Assembly (NCBI GenBank): GCA_000404785.1
Contig: ASNI01000014.1
Location: forward strand, 1 to 50,446
Source: Cloacimonetes bacterium SCGC AAA252-N17
Lineage (GTDB): Bacteria; Cloacimonadota; Cloacimonadia; JGIOTU-2
DNA length: 50,446 nt
Direction of reading: 5' to 3'
In this document: one piece after another, positions 34,545-42,843 of the stretch
Position numbering within the stretch: position 1 is the stretch's first letter
Layout: each line of letters begins with the position of its first letter
Made by a program: the position numbers and the translations under genes
The notes under the pieces: generated by a model
Database searches by the model: none
What the model was told of the DNA's origin: nothing
Seen by the model: only the letters and a program-made list of their open reading frames with translations

Positions 34545-35777
34545 ATGGATTTGAAAAAGTTGTTTCTGCTGATAATCGCACTCTTGAGTATCAATTTTGC
34601 GGTACTCAAGATCAGTGATATTCATAAAGATAGATCATCCCGAAATGAGATGGTTGAGATTTCTCAAGCAATAATAAAAAACTACGCACTTCGGGATACC
34701 CTTGATTTCGAGGAAAGACTGCAGAAGAATGAGATAGTAACTCTCTCTCGACGAAACGGGATAACCAATGCGATAGAAAAGGTCAAACCTGCTGTCGTAA
34801 GTGTCAATGTGATACGCACAGAAGTGGTGCAGACCAGTCCTTTTAATTCCTTCTTCTTTGATTTCTACAGGGGATTTTTGCCACGAACTTATAAAAGGGA
34901 AGTGCAGAATCTTGGCTCAGGAGTGATAATCAGCGAGGACGGCTATGCGATCACGAACAGCCACGTAGTTCAAAATGCCACAGAAATAAAAGTATTTCTT
35001 TCTGATGGAAGAAGTTTTGAAGCTGAGCTTATCGGAAGTGATGTTGTAAATGATATAGCAGTTGTTAAGCTTAAAGACATCGAAACTGAATTGCCGCTTG
35101 CTTATCTGGGAGATTCTGACGGAATTATCATAGGAGAATGGGCAATTGCCCTTGGAAATCCGTTTGGATATCTTATTAAGGATTCTGAACCTACAGTCAC
35201 AGTCGGTGTGGTGTCTGCCATGAATAGAAATTTTCGTAGTAATGAAGACAGAATATATAAAAAAATGATACAGACAGATGCAGCGATCAACCCGGGTAAC
35301 AGCGGCGGACCGCTTGTAAATATTAACGGAGAGATCATCGGCATCAATACTTTTATATTCTCAAAAAGCGGAGGTAGTCTTGGAATGGGCTTTGCGATCC
35401 CATCCAATAGAGTCAAAAATATTGTGCAGGAGATCATAAAGTACGGAGGTATAAGGCCGATCTGGTTTGGTTTCAAAGTTCAGGATATCACGCCTTCGCT
35501 TGCAAACAGCTTGCACCTTGAATCATCGGATGGAGTAATAGTTTCTTATATCGATGACAATGGACCTGCTGAAGAAGCGGGGCTCAAACGTGGAGACATC
35601 ATCAAAAGTATAGATGAGCAGAACATTAAAGATGTGAACGATGCAGAGATAGCAGTGTCTGACCTGAGAATCGGTGAGGTTATCAAACTCGAGATCATTC
35701 GGGATGGTAAAGAAATCACAAAGGAACTCACACCTCAGGAATATCAGGATAAAAAAGGCACTTTTTTTAAATTGTAG
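34545..35777 (+). CDS. DegP/DegQ/HtrA-family periplasmic serine protease
   Basis: 410 residues: an N-terminal signal or membrane anchor (about 5-24), a trypsin-like protease domain and one PDZ domain (about 310-395). The catalytic triad is present: H140 in ITNSHVV, D170 in VNDIAVVKL and S253 in INPGNSGGPLVN. One PDZ domain fits the DegS/HtrA-like layout more than DegP, which has two. The family degrades or refolds damaged envelope proteins and may trigger stress responses. CGGAGG precedes the ATG. It is first of three closely spaced genes with murJ and uvrC. Another PDZ/HtrA protein lies at the right edge of the window. Confidence 0.93.
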   Translation: MDLKKLFLLIIALLSINFAVLKISDIHKDRSSRNEMVEISQAIIKNYALRDTLDFEERLQKNEIVTLSRRNGITNAIEKVKPAVVSVNVIRTEVVQTSPFNSFFFDFYRGFLPRTYKREVQNLGSGVIISEDGYAITNSHVVQNATEIKVFLSDGRSFEAELIGSDVVNDIAVVKLKDIETELPLAYLGDSDGIIIGEWAIALGNPFGYLIKDSEPTVTVGVVSAMNRNFRSNEDRIYKKMIQTDAAINPGNSGGPLVNINGEIIGINTFIFSKSGGSLGMGFAIPSNRVKNIVQEIIKYGGIRPIWFGFKVQDITPSLANSLHLESSDGVIVSYIDDNGPAEEAGLKRGDIIKSIDEQNIKDVNDAEIAVSDLRIGEVIKLEIIRDGKEITKELTPQEYQDKKGTFFKL

Positions 35778-35783
35778 GAAAGC

Positions 35784-37355
35784 ATGAGCAAAAGTAAAGA
35801 GAACCTAACACAAGATGTCAGTAAGATTTCAAGCGGAACATTTCTCAGCAGAATTTCGGGATTGGTCCGGGATATCTTCCTCACACACTTTCTCGGTGCA
35901 ACAGCCATAGCAGACAGCTTCGGAGTTGCATTTGTTATCCCAAACATGCTTCGCGGTTTATTTGGAGAAGGTTCTCTCGCTGCAGCATTCATACCAATCT
36001 ACACAGAGATAAAAGAGACCCGATCCAGGGAAGAAGCTATCGCCTTTGCAGTGAATCTTTTATCAATTTTAATACTTATTCTTATCGGATTGGTTTTGCT
36101 CGGATTACTATTAGCACCTTACATAATTCGGATCATGGCACCGGGTTTCGGCAGGGAAGTTCAAGAGCTGACCATCCATCTTACACGAATTTTATTTCCT
36201 TATCTCTTTTTGATCGGACTTACATCGAGCATCATTGCTATTTTAAACGCTCATAAGGTGTTTTTCTTCCCATCACTTTCTCCGTTGACGTTGAATCTCG
36301 GCATTATCCTGCCCATACTTTTTGTTTCCTTTTTCACTCATACAGATATTGTTTATCGAGCATATCTATTTGCCGGCGGTGTGCTTCTTGGTGGTGTGTT
36401 TCAGCTTTTTGTAAATATCCGCCTTCTCAAAACCATTGGGTATACGTTTAAGTTCAAAATAAATCTTAAACAGAAGGAATTAAAGGGAGTATGGAACAGG
36501 ATGATACCCGGCATTATTAGTTTGGGTATTCGCGAGGTGAACGTTGTAGTGGATACTTTGCTTGCCTCTCTCCTTATCACGGGAAGTGTTGCAGCGCTGC
36601 AGTACGGGAACCGGCTCGTGCAGCTTCCTCTCGGTGTATTCGGTGTGGCAATCGGTGCTGCAGTCCTCCCGATGTTTTCCCGTCAAACTGCTCATAAAAA
36701 GGCAGACGAACTCATACACTCCATTCAGGAAGCATTTCAGATGATCATTATAATCATGATGCCGATCATCGTGCTTATCCTTGTCGTCGGCAAAGATGCG
36801 ATCTCGCTTGTGTTTTTACATGGCGCCTTTAACCAGAAAGCCCTTATTATGACCTATTCGGCGCTTGCTTTCTATTCGATTGGATTGATCTCGCACAGCT
36901 CGGTGAAGATTTTTGCCTCTGCTTTCTTTGCACTGAAAAACACAAAAACTCCAATGATAATCGCAGGAATTGCGGTGATCTGCAATATCATTCTCAATCT
37001 TATTTTGATGCGGCTGCTTCAACTCAGAGGACTTGCTCTTGCAACGTCTATAGCAGCGACTTTGCAGGCAACAATTCTCTTTTTTACGCTTCAGGTGAAG
37101 ATTGGACGTATTTCTTTCAGAAAAATTGGAATAACTTTTATAAAAGTTGTTATATTATCAGTTATTGTCGGTTATGCTGCATATTATTTAAATACCCTTT
37201 CTCATCACTATGTGCCTGCCACAAGAGTTTATATTTTTATTAAGTTACTGATAATATTTATTGTGAGCGGGGCGATCTATTTGTTTGGATTGAAACTGCT
37301 TAAAGTGACTGATCTGAAGAAAATCAAACAATCCATTTTCAGAAAAAATAAATGA
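35784..37355 (+). CDS. murJ: lipid II flippase MurJ (MviN)
   Basis: 523 residues with about 14 hydrophobic helices, normal for the family. It flips the peptidoglycan precursor lipid II across the inner membrane. Typical signatures: SGTFLSRISGLVRDIFLTHFLGATAIADSF at the N-terminus, LRGLFGEGSLAAAFIPIY, and PGIISLGIREVNVVVDTLLAS with QYGNRLVQLPLGVFGVAIGAAVLP in the middle. The basic residues of the first helix region are present. It follows the protease gene by six bases and overlaps uvrC by four (ATGA), so the three are co-transcribed. Its presence shows a peptidoglycan wall. Confidence 0.95.
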   Translation: MSKSKENLTQDVSKISSGTFLSRISGLVRDIFLTHFLGATAIADSFGVAFVIPNMLRGLFGEGSLAAAFIPIYTEIKETRSREEAIAFAVNLLSILILILIGLVLLGLLLAPYIIRIMAPGFGREVQELTIHLTRILFPYLFLIGLTSSIIAILNAHKVFFFPSLSPLTLNLGIILPILFVSFFTHTDIVYRAYLFAGGVLLGGVFQLFVNIRLLKTIGYTFKFKINLKQKELKGVWNRMIPGIISLGIREVNVVVDTLLASLLITGSVAALQYGNRLVQLPLGVFGVAIGAAVLPMFSRQTAHKKADELIHSIQEAFQMIIIIMMPIIVLILVVGKDAISLVFLHGAFNQKALIMTYSALAFYSIGLISHSSVKIFASAFFALKNTKTPMIIAGIAVICNIILNLILMRLLQLRGLALATSIAATLQATILFFTLQVKIGRISFRKIGITFIKVVILSVIVGYAAYYLNTLSHHYVPATRVYIFIKLLIIFIVSGAIYLFGLKLLKVTDLKKIKQSIFRKNK

Positions 37356-39172
37356 AACCTGCGATTCAGGAAAAATTAAAGCTGATCCCTCACAATCCAG
37401 GTGTGTATCTGATGAAGAACAGCAAGGGTGCGATCATCTATGTGGGCAAAGCAAAGGATCTTAAAAAAAGGGTTTCATCATATTTTAACAGAAAAAGTTT
37501 TGATCTGCCCCGTATAGAAGTGCTGGTGAGTCGAATTGCCAATCTTGATTATATCGTGACCCGCAGTGAGCTCGACGCGCTTATTCTGGAAGATACGCTT
37601 ATTAAAAAACACCGTCCAAAATTCAATATTTCATTAAAGGATGATAAGCGCTATCCATATCTGAAAATTACCATGAAAGAGCCATTCCCGCGGATTATTG
37701 TAACGAGATCTATTGAGCGGGACGGATCAAAATATTTCGGTCCTTATACAGAATCTCATTCAGTTCGCAATACACTGATTCTTTTTGAGAGGATTTTCAA
37801 ATTAAGGACATGCAACAAATTCATTCCGAAAGAAGTAAAAAAGGATGGAACTGAGGATCGTGGGTGCCTGAACTTCCAGATCAATAAATGTGATGCTCCC
37901 TGTATCGGAAATATCTCTTATGAAGAATATCGTGAGAGGATCGATCAGGTGATACTGTTCTTAAAGGGGAAAACAGATTCAATTATTTCTCAATTAAGAT
38001 TGCAAATGGAGAAGGCATCTGAAAGCCGGCAATACGAGAAGGCCTCTGAGTATCGCGACCGGATTCTGGGAATCACTCATGTGACAAGAAAGCAGATCAT
38101 GAGCAGCCAATCTCTTGCAGATGTTGATGTGATCGGGATAGGTAGATGGGAGTCGGAGTGTTGCAGCGTTATTTTGAAAATTCGAGATGGGAAACTCATA
38201 AAAAAGGAACACTATTTTCTTGAAAATACACAGCATGAAACGCCGGCTCTTATTCTCTCTCGCTTTATCACACACTATTATAATTATCGTGAAGACATTC
38301 CTCCAATACTTATGATACAGCAGGAACCGGAAGACAGTGCTCTGCTTCAGGAGTTATTAAAAACAAAAATTCATATTCCTCAACGTGGTGATAAGAAAAA
38401 GCTGGTTGATATGGCAAAGCATAATGCATTTTTACTTGTCGAAGAAAAGAAGCTGGCTCATATAAAATCCTCGCAGAGAACGGTTTTTGCGGTAAAGGAA
38501 CTGAAAGAAAAGCTTCATCTTGCCCGACTTCCAAGAAAGATCGCTGCGTTTGATGTGTCCAATCTCTTCGGGAAAGAAGCTGTTGCATCGATGGTGTTCT
38601 TTAATAATGGAAAACCAAAGAAGAGCCAGTATCGCAGGTTCAAGATCAAAATGGTGCCCTGTATCGATGATTATAAAATGATTAATGAAGCAGTGACCCG
38701 ATATCTGAGCCATCTTGATGATAAGAATGTTGAGCAACCGGATCTCATCCTTATTGATGGAGGTAAGGGACAGCTTTCTGCTGCTTTGAAGGCATTAGAG
38801 AAAACAACATTCTCAATCTCGCTTTTTTCACTCGCAAAGCGTTTAGAAGAGGTTTTTGAACCCGGCAAAAAAGAACCGATCATTATCCCCAAAACTTCCT
38901 ATGCACTCAAATTGCTTCAGAAAATTAGAGATGAAGCACATCGTTTTGCGATCACGTATCATAAAAATTTACGGGATAAAAAAACTCATTATTCGGAATT
39001 AGATAGGATCGAGGGTATTGGCGAGAAAAGGAAGATGCTTCTCCTTTCCTATTTCGGTTCGGTTCAAAAGATCAGGGATGCAACTGTGGAAGACCTCTGT
39101 TCAGTGCCGGGAATAAGCAGTAAAATTGCTGAGTTTGTTTTACGCTCACTAAATAACAATGGAGTAAAATAA
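37352..39172 (+). CDS. uvrC: excinuclease ABC subunit C
   Basis: Makes the two incisions around DNA lesions in nucleotide excision repair, working with UvrA and UvrB. 606 residues, full length. Domains: GIY-YIG nuclease (about 12-95; GVYLMKNSKGAIIYVGKAKDLKKRV), a cysteine-rich stretch (GCLNFQINKCDAPCIGNIS), the UVR motif that binds UvrB (about 205-240), the RNase H-like second nuclease (IAAFDVSNLFGKEAVASMVFF; LILIDGGKGQLSAA) and helix-hairpin-helix repeats at the end (IEGIGEKRKMLLLSYFGS). Starts in the murJ stop codon overlap. Confidence 0.98.
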   Translation: MKPAIQEKLKLIPHNPGVYLMKNSKGAIIYVGKAKDLKKRVSSYFNRKSFDLPRIEVLVSRIANLDYIVTRSELDALILEDTLIKKHRPKFNISLKDDKRYPYLKITMKEPFPRIIVTRSIERDGSKYFGPYTESHSVRNTLILFERIFKLRTCNKFIPKEVKKDGTEDRGCLNFQINKCDAPCIGNISYEEYRERIDQVILFLKGKTDSIISQLRLQMEKASESRQYEKASEYRDRILGITHVTRKQIMSSQSLADVDVIGIGRWESECCSVILKIRDGKLIKKEHYFLENTQHETPALILSRFITHYYNYREDIPPILMIQQEPEDSALLQELLKTKIHIPQRGDKKKLVDMAKHNAFLLVEEKKLAHIKSSQRTVFAVKELKEKLHLARLPRKIAAFDVSNLFGKEAVASMVFFNNGKPKKSQYRRFKIKMVPCIDDYKMINEAVTRYLSHLDDKNVEQPDLILIDGGKGQLSAALKALEKTTFSISLFSLAKRLEEVFEPGKKEPIIIPKTSYALKLLQKIRDEAHRFAITYHKNLRDKKTHYSELDRIEGIGEKRKMLLLSYFGSVQKIRDATVEDLCSVPGISSKIAEFVLRSLNNNGVK

Positions 39173-39179
39173 ATTTATA

Positions 39180-39208
39180 TTGACATATATTTCAACTAAT
39201 TTTATATA
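39180..39208 (+). promoter_or_regulatory. sigma-70-type promoter
   Basis: TTGACA (39180-39185), a 17-base spacer and TATATA (39203-39208), just after uvrC. It would drive the RAYT-type gene downstream. Confidence 0.65.
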
Positions 39209-39256
39209 AAAATAGTTTGTTGGTGTGGAGTCGGTGAATCTGTCGCCGTATTATGC

Positions 39257-39270
39257 CCCGATATATCGGG
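39257..39270. repeat. palindrome upstream of the RAYT-type gene
   Basis: CCCGATATATCGGG is a perfect 14-bp palindrome 36 bases before the transposase start. RAYT genes are usually flanked by REP palindromes that they recognise, so this may be the cognate hairpin. Confidence 0.5.
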
Positions 39271-39305
39271 ACTACTCCATAAAAGACCACTCCAAAGGAA
39301 ATAAA

Positions 39306-39710
39306 ATGTTCTTCGATATTAATAAGAACTTTAAAGAATTTACAAATTACAAGCATTCACCTGCACATCTTTTCCTGAATGATACATACTACATCATAAC
39401 TGCTCATACATTAAAAAACATAAGACCTTTTTATGATGATGAAAGAAAGCAGATATTGCTTGACTCTATTTTTCTAAATTTCATTGATAGAAATAGTTGG
39501 AGAATGATTGCATATTTTGTGGCGGATAATCATTACCATTTATTATTGAATTCAGAAAATAATGCCGATAAATTATCAAAAATTATTGCTGATATTCATC
39601 GTTTTACAGCAATTACCATTAATAAGATAGATAACCTTTCCGGCAGGCAGGTTTGGTATCAATACTGGGATACAGTGATAACTTCGAATAATTCTTTTTA
39701 TGCCACGTAG
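39306..39710 (+). pseudogene. RAYT-type (REP-associated tyrosine, IS200-like) transposase, interrupted
   Basis: 135 codons from the ATG at 39306 (AAAGGA upstream; an in-frame ATG at 39225 would read through the palindrome). The Y1-transposase core is visible: HLFLNDTYYIITAHT, then MIAYFVADNHYHLLLNS, which carries the HxH metal motif of this group, then SKIIADIHRFTAITINKI and VWYQYWDTVITS. The family continues with an arginine/asparagine-rich segment and a C-terminal helix; here the gene is cut by the IS30 element, whose first three bases TAG give the stop. Removing the IS, the frame ends five codons later, so the 3' part was also frameshifted or lost. Such proteins move REP palindromes. Confidence 0.8.
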
Positions 39711-40758
39711 ATTCAAGTAATAAGTGCAACACACATTATTTATTTGAATACTCATAAAATACTTCATATGGTGTTTTATATTTTAATAATTTTCTTGGTC
39801 TATCATTCAATTTATTTTCAACGATTTGTATTTCATCATCTTTGATGTCAACAAAAGACATTTTTTTAGGAAAATATTGTCTGACGAGTTTATTTGTATT
39901 CTCATTTAAACCTCTTTCCCAAGAATGGTAAGGATGAGCAAAATAAACTTTAGCATTCAGGTTTTTAGAAATTTTCTTATGATAAGCAAATTCTTTCCCG
40001 TTATCAGCAGTAATAGTCAACACTTTGTCTTTTACGGGATATAACAAACTTACAGTAGCATCTTTAACTTTTTCAGCCTTTTTGTTTTTTACCTTTGCCA
40101 TACAAAGATATTTAGAAAACCTGTCTACAATAGTTACAATGACTCCTTTATGATTAGCTCCAATAACCGTATCAATCTCCCAATCACCGATTCGCGATTT
40201 TTCTTCAACTATTCCAGGACGCTTATCAATAAACACTCTATCTGGAATTATTCCTCTATTATCCTTGGCATTATAACGCTTTTTCTTCTTTTTGTGAGAG
40301 TTCCTTAGATGCTTATATAACTCCCCACCGTTTTTTTTATCCATCCACACATACTGGTAGATACTCTCATGACTTACCATATCAATGTTATCTGCTTTGC
40401 ATCTGCCGTGAATCTGATCAGGACTCCATTCTTCTTTTAGGTGGAGAATAATCAATTTCTTCATCTCTTCTGTAAACCTAACTGACTTTAAGGCTGTCTT
40501 TCTCCGATGTTCTACTTTTTTTTGAGCTTTCTCTGGATCATAATATGAAATACTACCATTCCGATTGAGTTCTCGGTTTATTGTAGATTTATGAAAACCA
40601 AGTAATTTTGCTATTTGGGATTCGTTAAATCCTGCTTGTGAATAGCCTGATATTTCATATCTCTGCTCTTGGGTTATCTGTTTATATTTTCTCATAAGTG
40701 CAACTTTTCTTTGACAATTAATAAAATCGTCAAAAGTTGCACTTATTACTTGAATCTA
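39708..40758 (-). mobile_element. complete IS30-family insertion sequence
   Basis: 1051 bp with perfect 23-bp terminal inverted repeats (39708-39730 and 40736-40758; outer bases TAGATTCAAG). CG directly flanks both ends (39706-39707, 40759-40760), a 2-bp target duplication in keeping with the 2-3 bp of IS30 elements. One transposase gene fills it on the minus strand. It landed inside the RAYT gene. Intact ends and gene suggest it is recent and may be active. Confidence 0.93.
39736..40695 (-). CDS. IS30-family transposase
   Basis: 319 residues, normal for the family. N-terminal helix-turn-helix regions (QITQEQRYEISGYSQAGFNESQIAKLLGFHKSTINREL) bind the inverted repeats; then WSPDQIHGR and HESIYQYVW. 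The DDE catalytic core is complete: GDWEIDTVIG (first D), ITADNGKEFA (second D) and ERGLNENTNKLVRQY (E). The start is 41 bases inside the right inverted repeat with only a weak ribosome site, common for transposases. The C-terminal NDRPRKLLKYKTPYEVFYE is typical. No frameshift. Confidence 0.96.
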   Translation of the reverse strand: MRKYKQITQEQRYEISGYSQAGFNESQIAKLLGFHKSTINRELNRNGSISYYDPEKAQKKVEHRRKTALKSVRFTEEMKKLIILHLKEEWSPDQIHGRCKADNIDMVSHESIYQYVWMDKKNGGELYKHLRNSHKKKKKRYNAKDNRGIIPDRVFIDKRPGIVEEKSRIGDWEIDTVIGANHKGVIVTIVDRFSKYLCMAKVKNKKAEKVKDATVSLLYPVKDKVLTITADNGKEFAYHKKISKNLNAKVYFAHPYHSWERGLNENTNKLVRQYFPKKMSFVDIKDDEIQIVENKLNDRPRKLLKYKTPYEVFYEYSNK

Positions 40759-40886
40759 CGAGATTAAAAAATGATTAAAGAAAAATATATACAATTTTTT
40801 CTATTCCACCAAATAAGAGGATTAACAACAATAGATGATACACACAAGTTAGAAAACATTTCAATCAAAGTAAGCTGGAATTAAAG

Positions 40887-42077
40887 ATGAAATATTTTAC
40901 ACCAATACTAATAGCATTCTTATTGATGAGTAATCTCTCTTTTGGATGTAGTATGTTCATAATCAAGGCAAACGGCAAGATTATGGTTGGGAATAATGAA
41001 GATTATTGGAATCAAAACTCAAGAATGTGGTTTGAACAAGGTGACGAAACAAATTTTGGTGTTACCTATGTTGGTTTTGATGATTTCTGGCCACAAGGAG
41101 CAATAAATGAAAAAGGTTTAGTATTTGATGGTTTTTCGATGCCTTATTTAGAAATAAACAATTTTGCTGACAAAAAACCTCCCGAACATGAAGATTTTTT
41201 TCAATATATTATGAGAAAATGCTCAACTGTAGAAGAAGTTAAGGATTATTTTTCTCAACGGGACTTACGAGGAATGGAAACGTCAATGTTTTATTTTGTG
41301 GATAAATCTGGCAAACAATTAGTCGTTGAAGGAGATTCATTAGAGATAAAAAATCAATCATATGATATCATAACAAATTTTTACCCTTCGCAATATGATA
41401 ATTTAAATGATGTTACAATAAAACATTATCAAAAAGGAAGAAAACTAATAGAAACAAAACAGGACACAAGTGTTAGCTTCTGCACATCATTATTAGATAG
41501 TTTACATCAAGAAACCAACTGGGGAGGCGGAACACTTTATTCTACTCTTTATGATCTAAATGAAGGGATTATCTATTTATACTTTAACCACAATTTCAAG
41601 AATGTAATAAAAATCAATATTGAGAATGAATTGGCAAAAGGAAATCATTCACTGATAATTCCTGAACTTTTCCCTAATAATAAACAAGGACAAGAATTTT
41701 ATAATTCCTATAATTGTACGTTAACAAAAATCGAGTTATTAGCTGACAAAGATATAGTTACAGATAATAAAATATTTTCTAGCGTAAAAGACTACTTAAA
41801 GCAAGTTCCTAAAATAAATATCTTCAAGGAAAATTTGGATAAAGTGAGTTCCAAATGGATTGAAGCAAAAGATTTTAAAACAGCAATAAGAGTTTACTCC
41901 TTTATGATTGAGTTATTTCCTGAAGATTCAGATTTATATTCCAACTTAGGTAAATCTTATTTGGAAATAGGTAAACTTAACGATGCTTTGATTTATTATG
42001 AAAAAAGTATTGAAATATCTCCGGATAATAAAGAAACTAAAGAGAAAATTAGAGCTATCAAAAAGTTAAAAGAATAG
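40887..42077 (+). CDS. exported Ntn-hydrolase (C45/choloylglycine-hydrolase-like) with C-terminal TPR
   Basis: 396 residues. Signal peptide about 1-20 (MKYFTPILIAFLLMSNLSFG) directly followed by C21-SMFIIKANGKIMVGNNEDYW. In N-terminal-nucleophile amide hydrolases (penicillin V acylase, bile-salt hydrolase, acyl-CoA:6-APA acyltransferase types) a cysteine exposed by cleavage is the catalytic residue, followed by NxED as here. GAINEKGLVFDGFSM and NWGGGTLYSTLYDLNEGIIYLYF fit the rest of the fold. So signal cleavage itself would free the active site. A TPR pair closes the protein (about 325-390; SDLYSNLGKSYLEIGKLNDAL). The cysteine could instead be lipidated, but the lipobox is poor. The gene lies between an intact IS30 and a broken copy. 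Confidence 0.78.
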   Translation: MKYFTPILIAFLLMSNLSFGCSMFIIKANGKIMVGNNEDYWNQNSRMWFEQGDETNFGVTYVGFDDFWPQGAINEKGLVFDGFSMPYLEINNFADKKPPEHEDFFQYIMRKCSTVEEVKDYFSQRDLRGMETSMFYFVDKSGKQLVVEGDSLEIKNQSYDIITNFYPSQYDNLNDVTIKHYQKGRKLIETKQDTSVSFCTSLLDSLHQETNWGGGTLYSTLYDLNEGIIYLYFNHNFKNVIKINIENELAKGNHSLIIPELFPNNKQGQEFYNSYNCTLTKIELLADKDIVTDNKIFSSVKDYLKQVPKINIFKENLDKVSSKWIEAKDFKTAIRVYSFMIELFPEDSDLYSNLGKSYLEIGKLNDALIYYEKSIEISPDNKETKEKIRAIKKLKE

Positions 42078-42157
42078 AAAAAAGTTTTCTAACAATGAAT
42101 AACTGATTTGAATTAATTAAGATGAATTTAAAAAAATATTATTTTTGGCAAGAATAG

Positions 42158-42284
42158 GCATAACAAGCGTGCCAGCGGTTCAGTCTCGTGGTTTGTTCCA
42201 TCTGAATCGTACCGATTCAAACTTTAGGTGGTCTGTATAGGCGGAATCTTCCGATCCCGCCGCACACGCCAAAGATTATAGGGC
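42158..42284. other. attC-like folded region, tentative
   Basis: GCATAAC (42158-42164) resembles an attC core box and is followed by GCGTGCCAGCGG, which pairs imperfectly with CCGCCGCACACGC (about 42258-42269). The centre is a perfect stem TGAATCG-TAC-CGATTCA (42203-42219). Length (about 127 bp) is in the attC range, but the second core box (ATTATAGGG near 42275) is poor. It is 80 bases past the Ntn-hydrolase gene. Other than this fold and the IS remnant, 42078-42583 contains no gene I can support. Confidence 0.35.
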
Positions 42285-42302
42285 ATTTGTTTTATTGACA
42301 CT

Positions 42303-42468
42303 TATATTCAAGTAATAAGTGCAACACTCATTATTAATTTGAATACTCATAAAATACTTCGTATGGTGTTTTGTATTTTAATAATTTTCTTGGTCTATCA
42401 TTCAATTTTTTTTCAACGATTTGTATTTCATCCGCCAGCTGGCGGATGTCAACAAAAGACATCTTATT
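42303..42468 (-). mobile_element. truncated second copy of the IS30 element
   Basis: Matches 39708 to about 39870, the left end of the intact IS including its inverted repeat (one change, TATATTCAAG) and the 3' end of the transposase gene. The right part and the other inverted repeat are missing; similarity fades near 42468. Inside it, the stretch corresponding to ATCATCTTTGATG of the intact copy is replaced by a palindromic module. Confidence 0.88.
42429..42448. repeat. 20-bp palindrome inside the IS remnant
   Basis: CATCCGCCAGCTGGCGGATG is perfectly palindromic. Its inner 16 bp equal those at 7401-7416. In the intact IS the same position holds a shorter AT-rich imperfect palindrome (CATCATCTTTGATG), so the module has replaced or entered a small hairpin. 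Confidence 0.85.
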
Positions 42469-42583
42469 GTTAAAAGGAGACTACAAAGGCGAAAAAAACG
42501 TCAATAAATTCTTAAAATATTGAAACCTTGCGAATGGTTGACTAAGTAATCCTTCGCAATGGTTTGAAGATGTGTAAAAAAAA

Positions 42584-42658
42584 TGGCTCCACAGGAGGGA
42601 TTTGAACCCCCGACCAAGTGGTTAACAGCCACCTGCTCTACCGCTGAGCTACTGTGGA
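42584..42658 (-). tRNA. tRNA-Asn (GTT)
   Basis: 75 nt with encoded CCA. Acceptor TCCACAG / CTGTGGA, D-stem GCTC/GAGC, anticodon stem GGTGG/CCACT, loop CTGTTAA (anticodon GTT), T-arm GGGGG-TTCAAAT-CCCTC (one G-U), discriminator G. It lies downstream of clpX on the same strand. Confidence 0.96.
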
Positions 42659-42698
42659 ACGCAGTGAAGACCTTCATCAAAAGATTATACTTTCGTGT
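42637..42698 (-). repeat. 62-bp direct repeat, copy covering the 5' part of tRNA-Asn
   Basis: Contains the first 22 nt of tRNA-Asn plus 40 bp upstream. It recurs at 42768-42829 with one mismatch, at a distance of 131 bp. Confidence 0.93.
42684..42689 (-). promoter_or_regulatory. -10 box for tRNA-Asn
   Basis: TATAAT on the minus strand, 26 bases before the tRNA start. No good -35 lies 16-18 bases further upstream; a TTGACA is only six bases away and cannot serve. The duplicated copy has the same box at 42815-42820. Confidence 0.45.
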
Positions 42699-42767
42699 CA
42701 AGAAAAATAACTCTGATATCTAAATTCGAAATCCAGTCCACCAACCAGCGAATAATAAACACCTTAA

Positions 42768-42829
42768 TCTACCGCTGAGCTACTGTGGAACGCAGTGAAG
42801 ACCTTCATCAAAAGATTATATTTTCGTGT
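42768..42829 (-). repeat. 62-bp direct repeat, second copy (orphan tRNA-Asn 5' end)
   Basis: Same sequence as 42637-42698 with one change. It keeps the tRNA's D-arm and upstream region, but the rest of the tRNA is absent, so it makes no tRNA. Confidence 0.93.
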
Positions 42830-42843
42830 ACGGAAAAACGAAA

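Noticed and set aside
39708..42468. Composite transposon carrying the Ntn-hydrolase gene between two IS30 copies
   Set aside because: The right copy lacks most of its length and one inverted repeat, and the left copy has its own target duplication, so it moved alone.
42684..42699. TTGACA next to TATAAT before tRNA-Asn as a full promoter
   Set aside because: Only six bases separate the boxes; a functional pair needs about 17.
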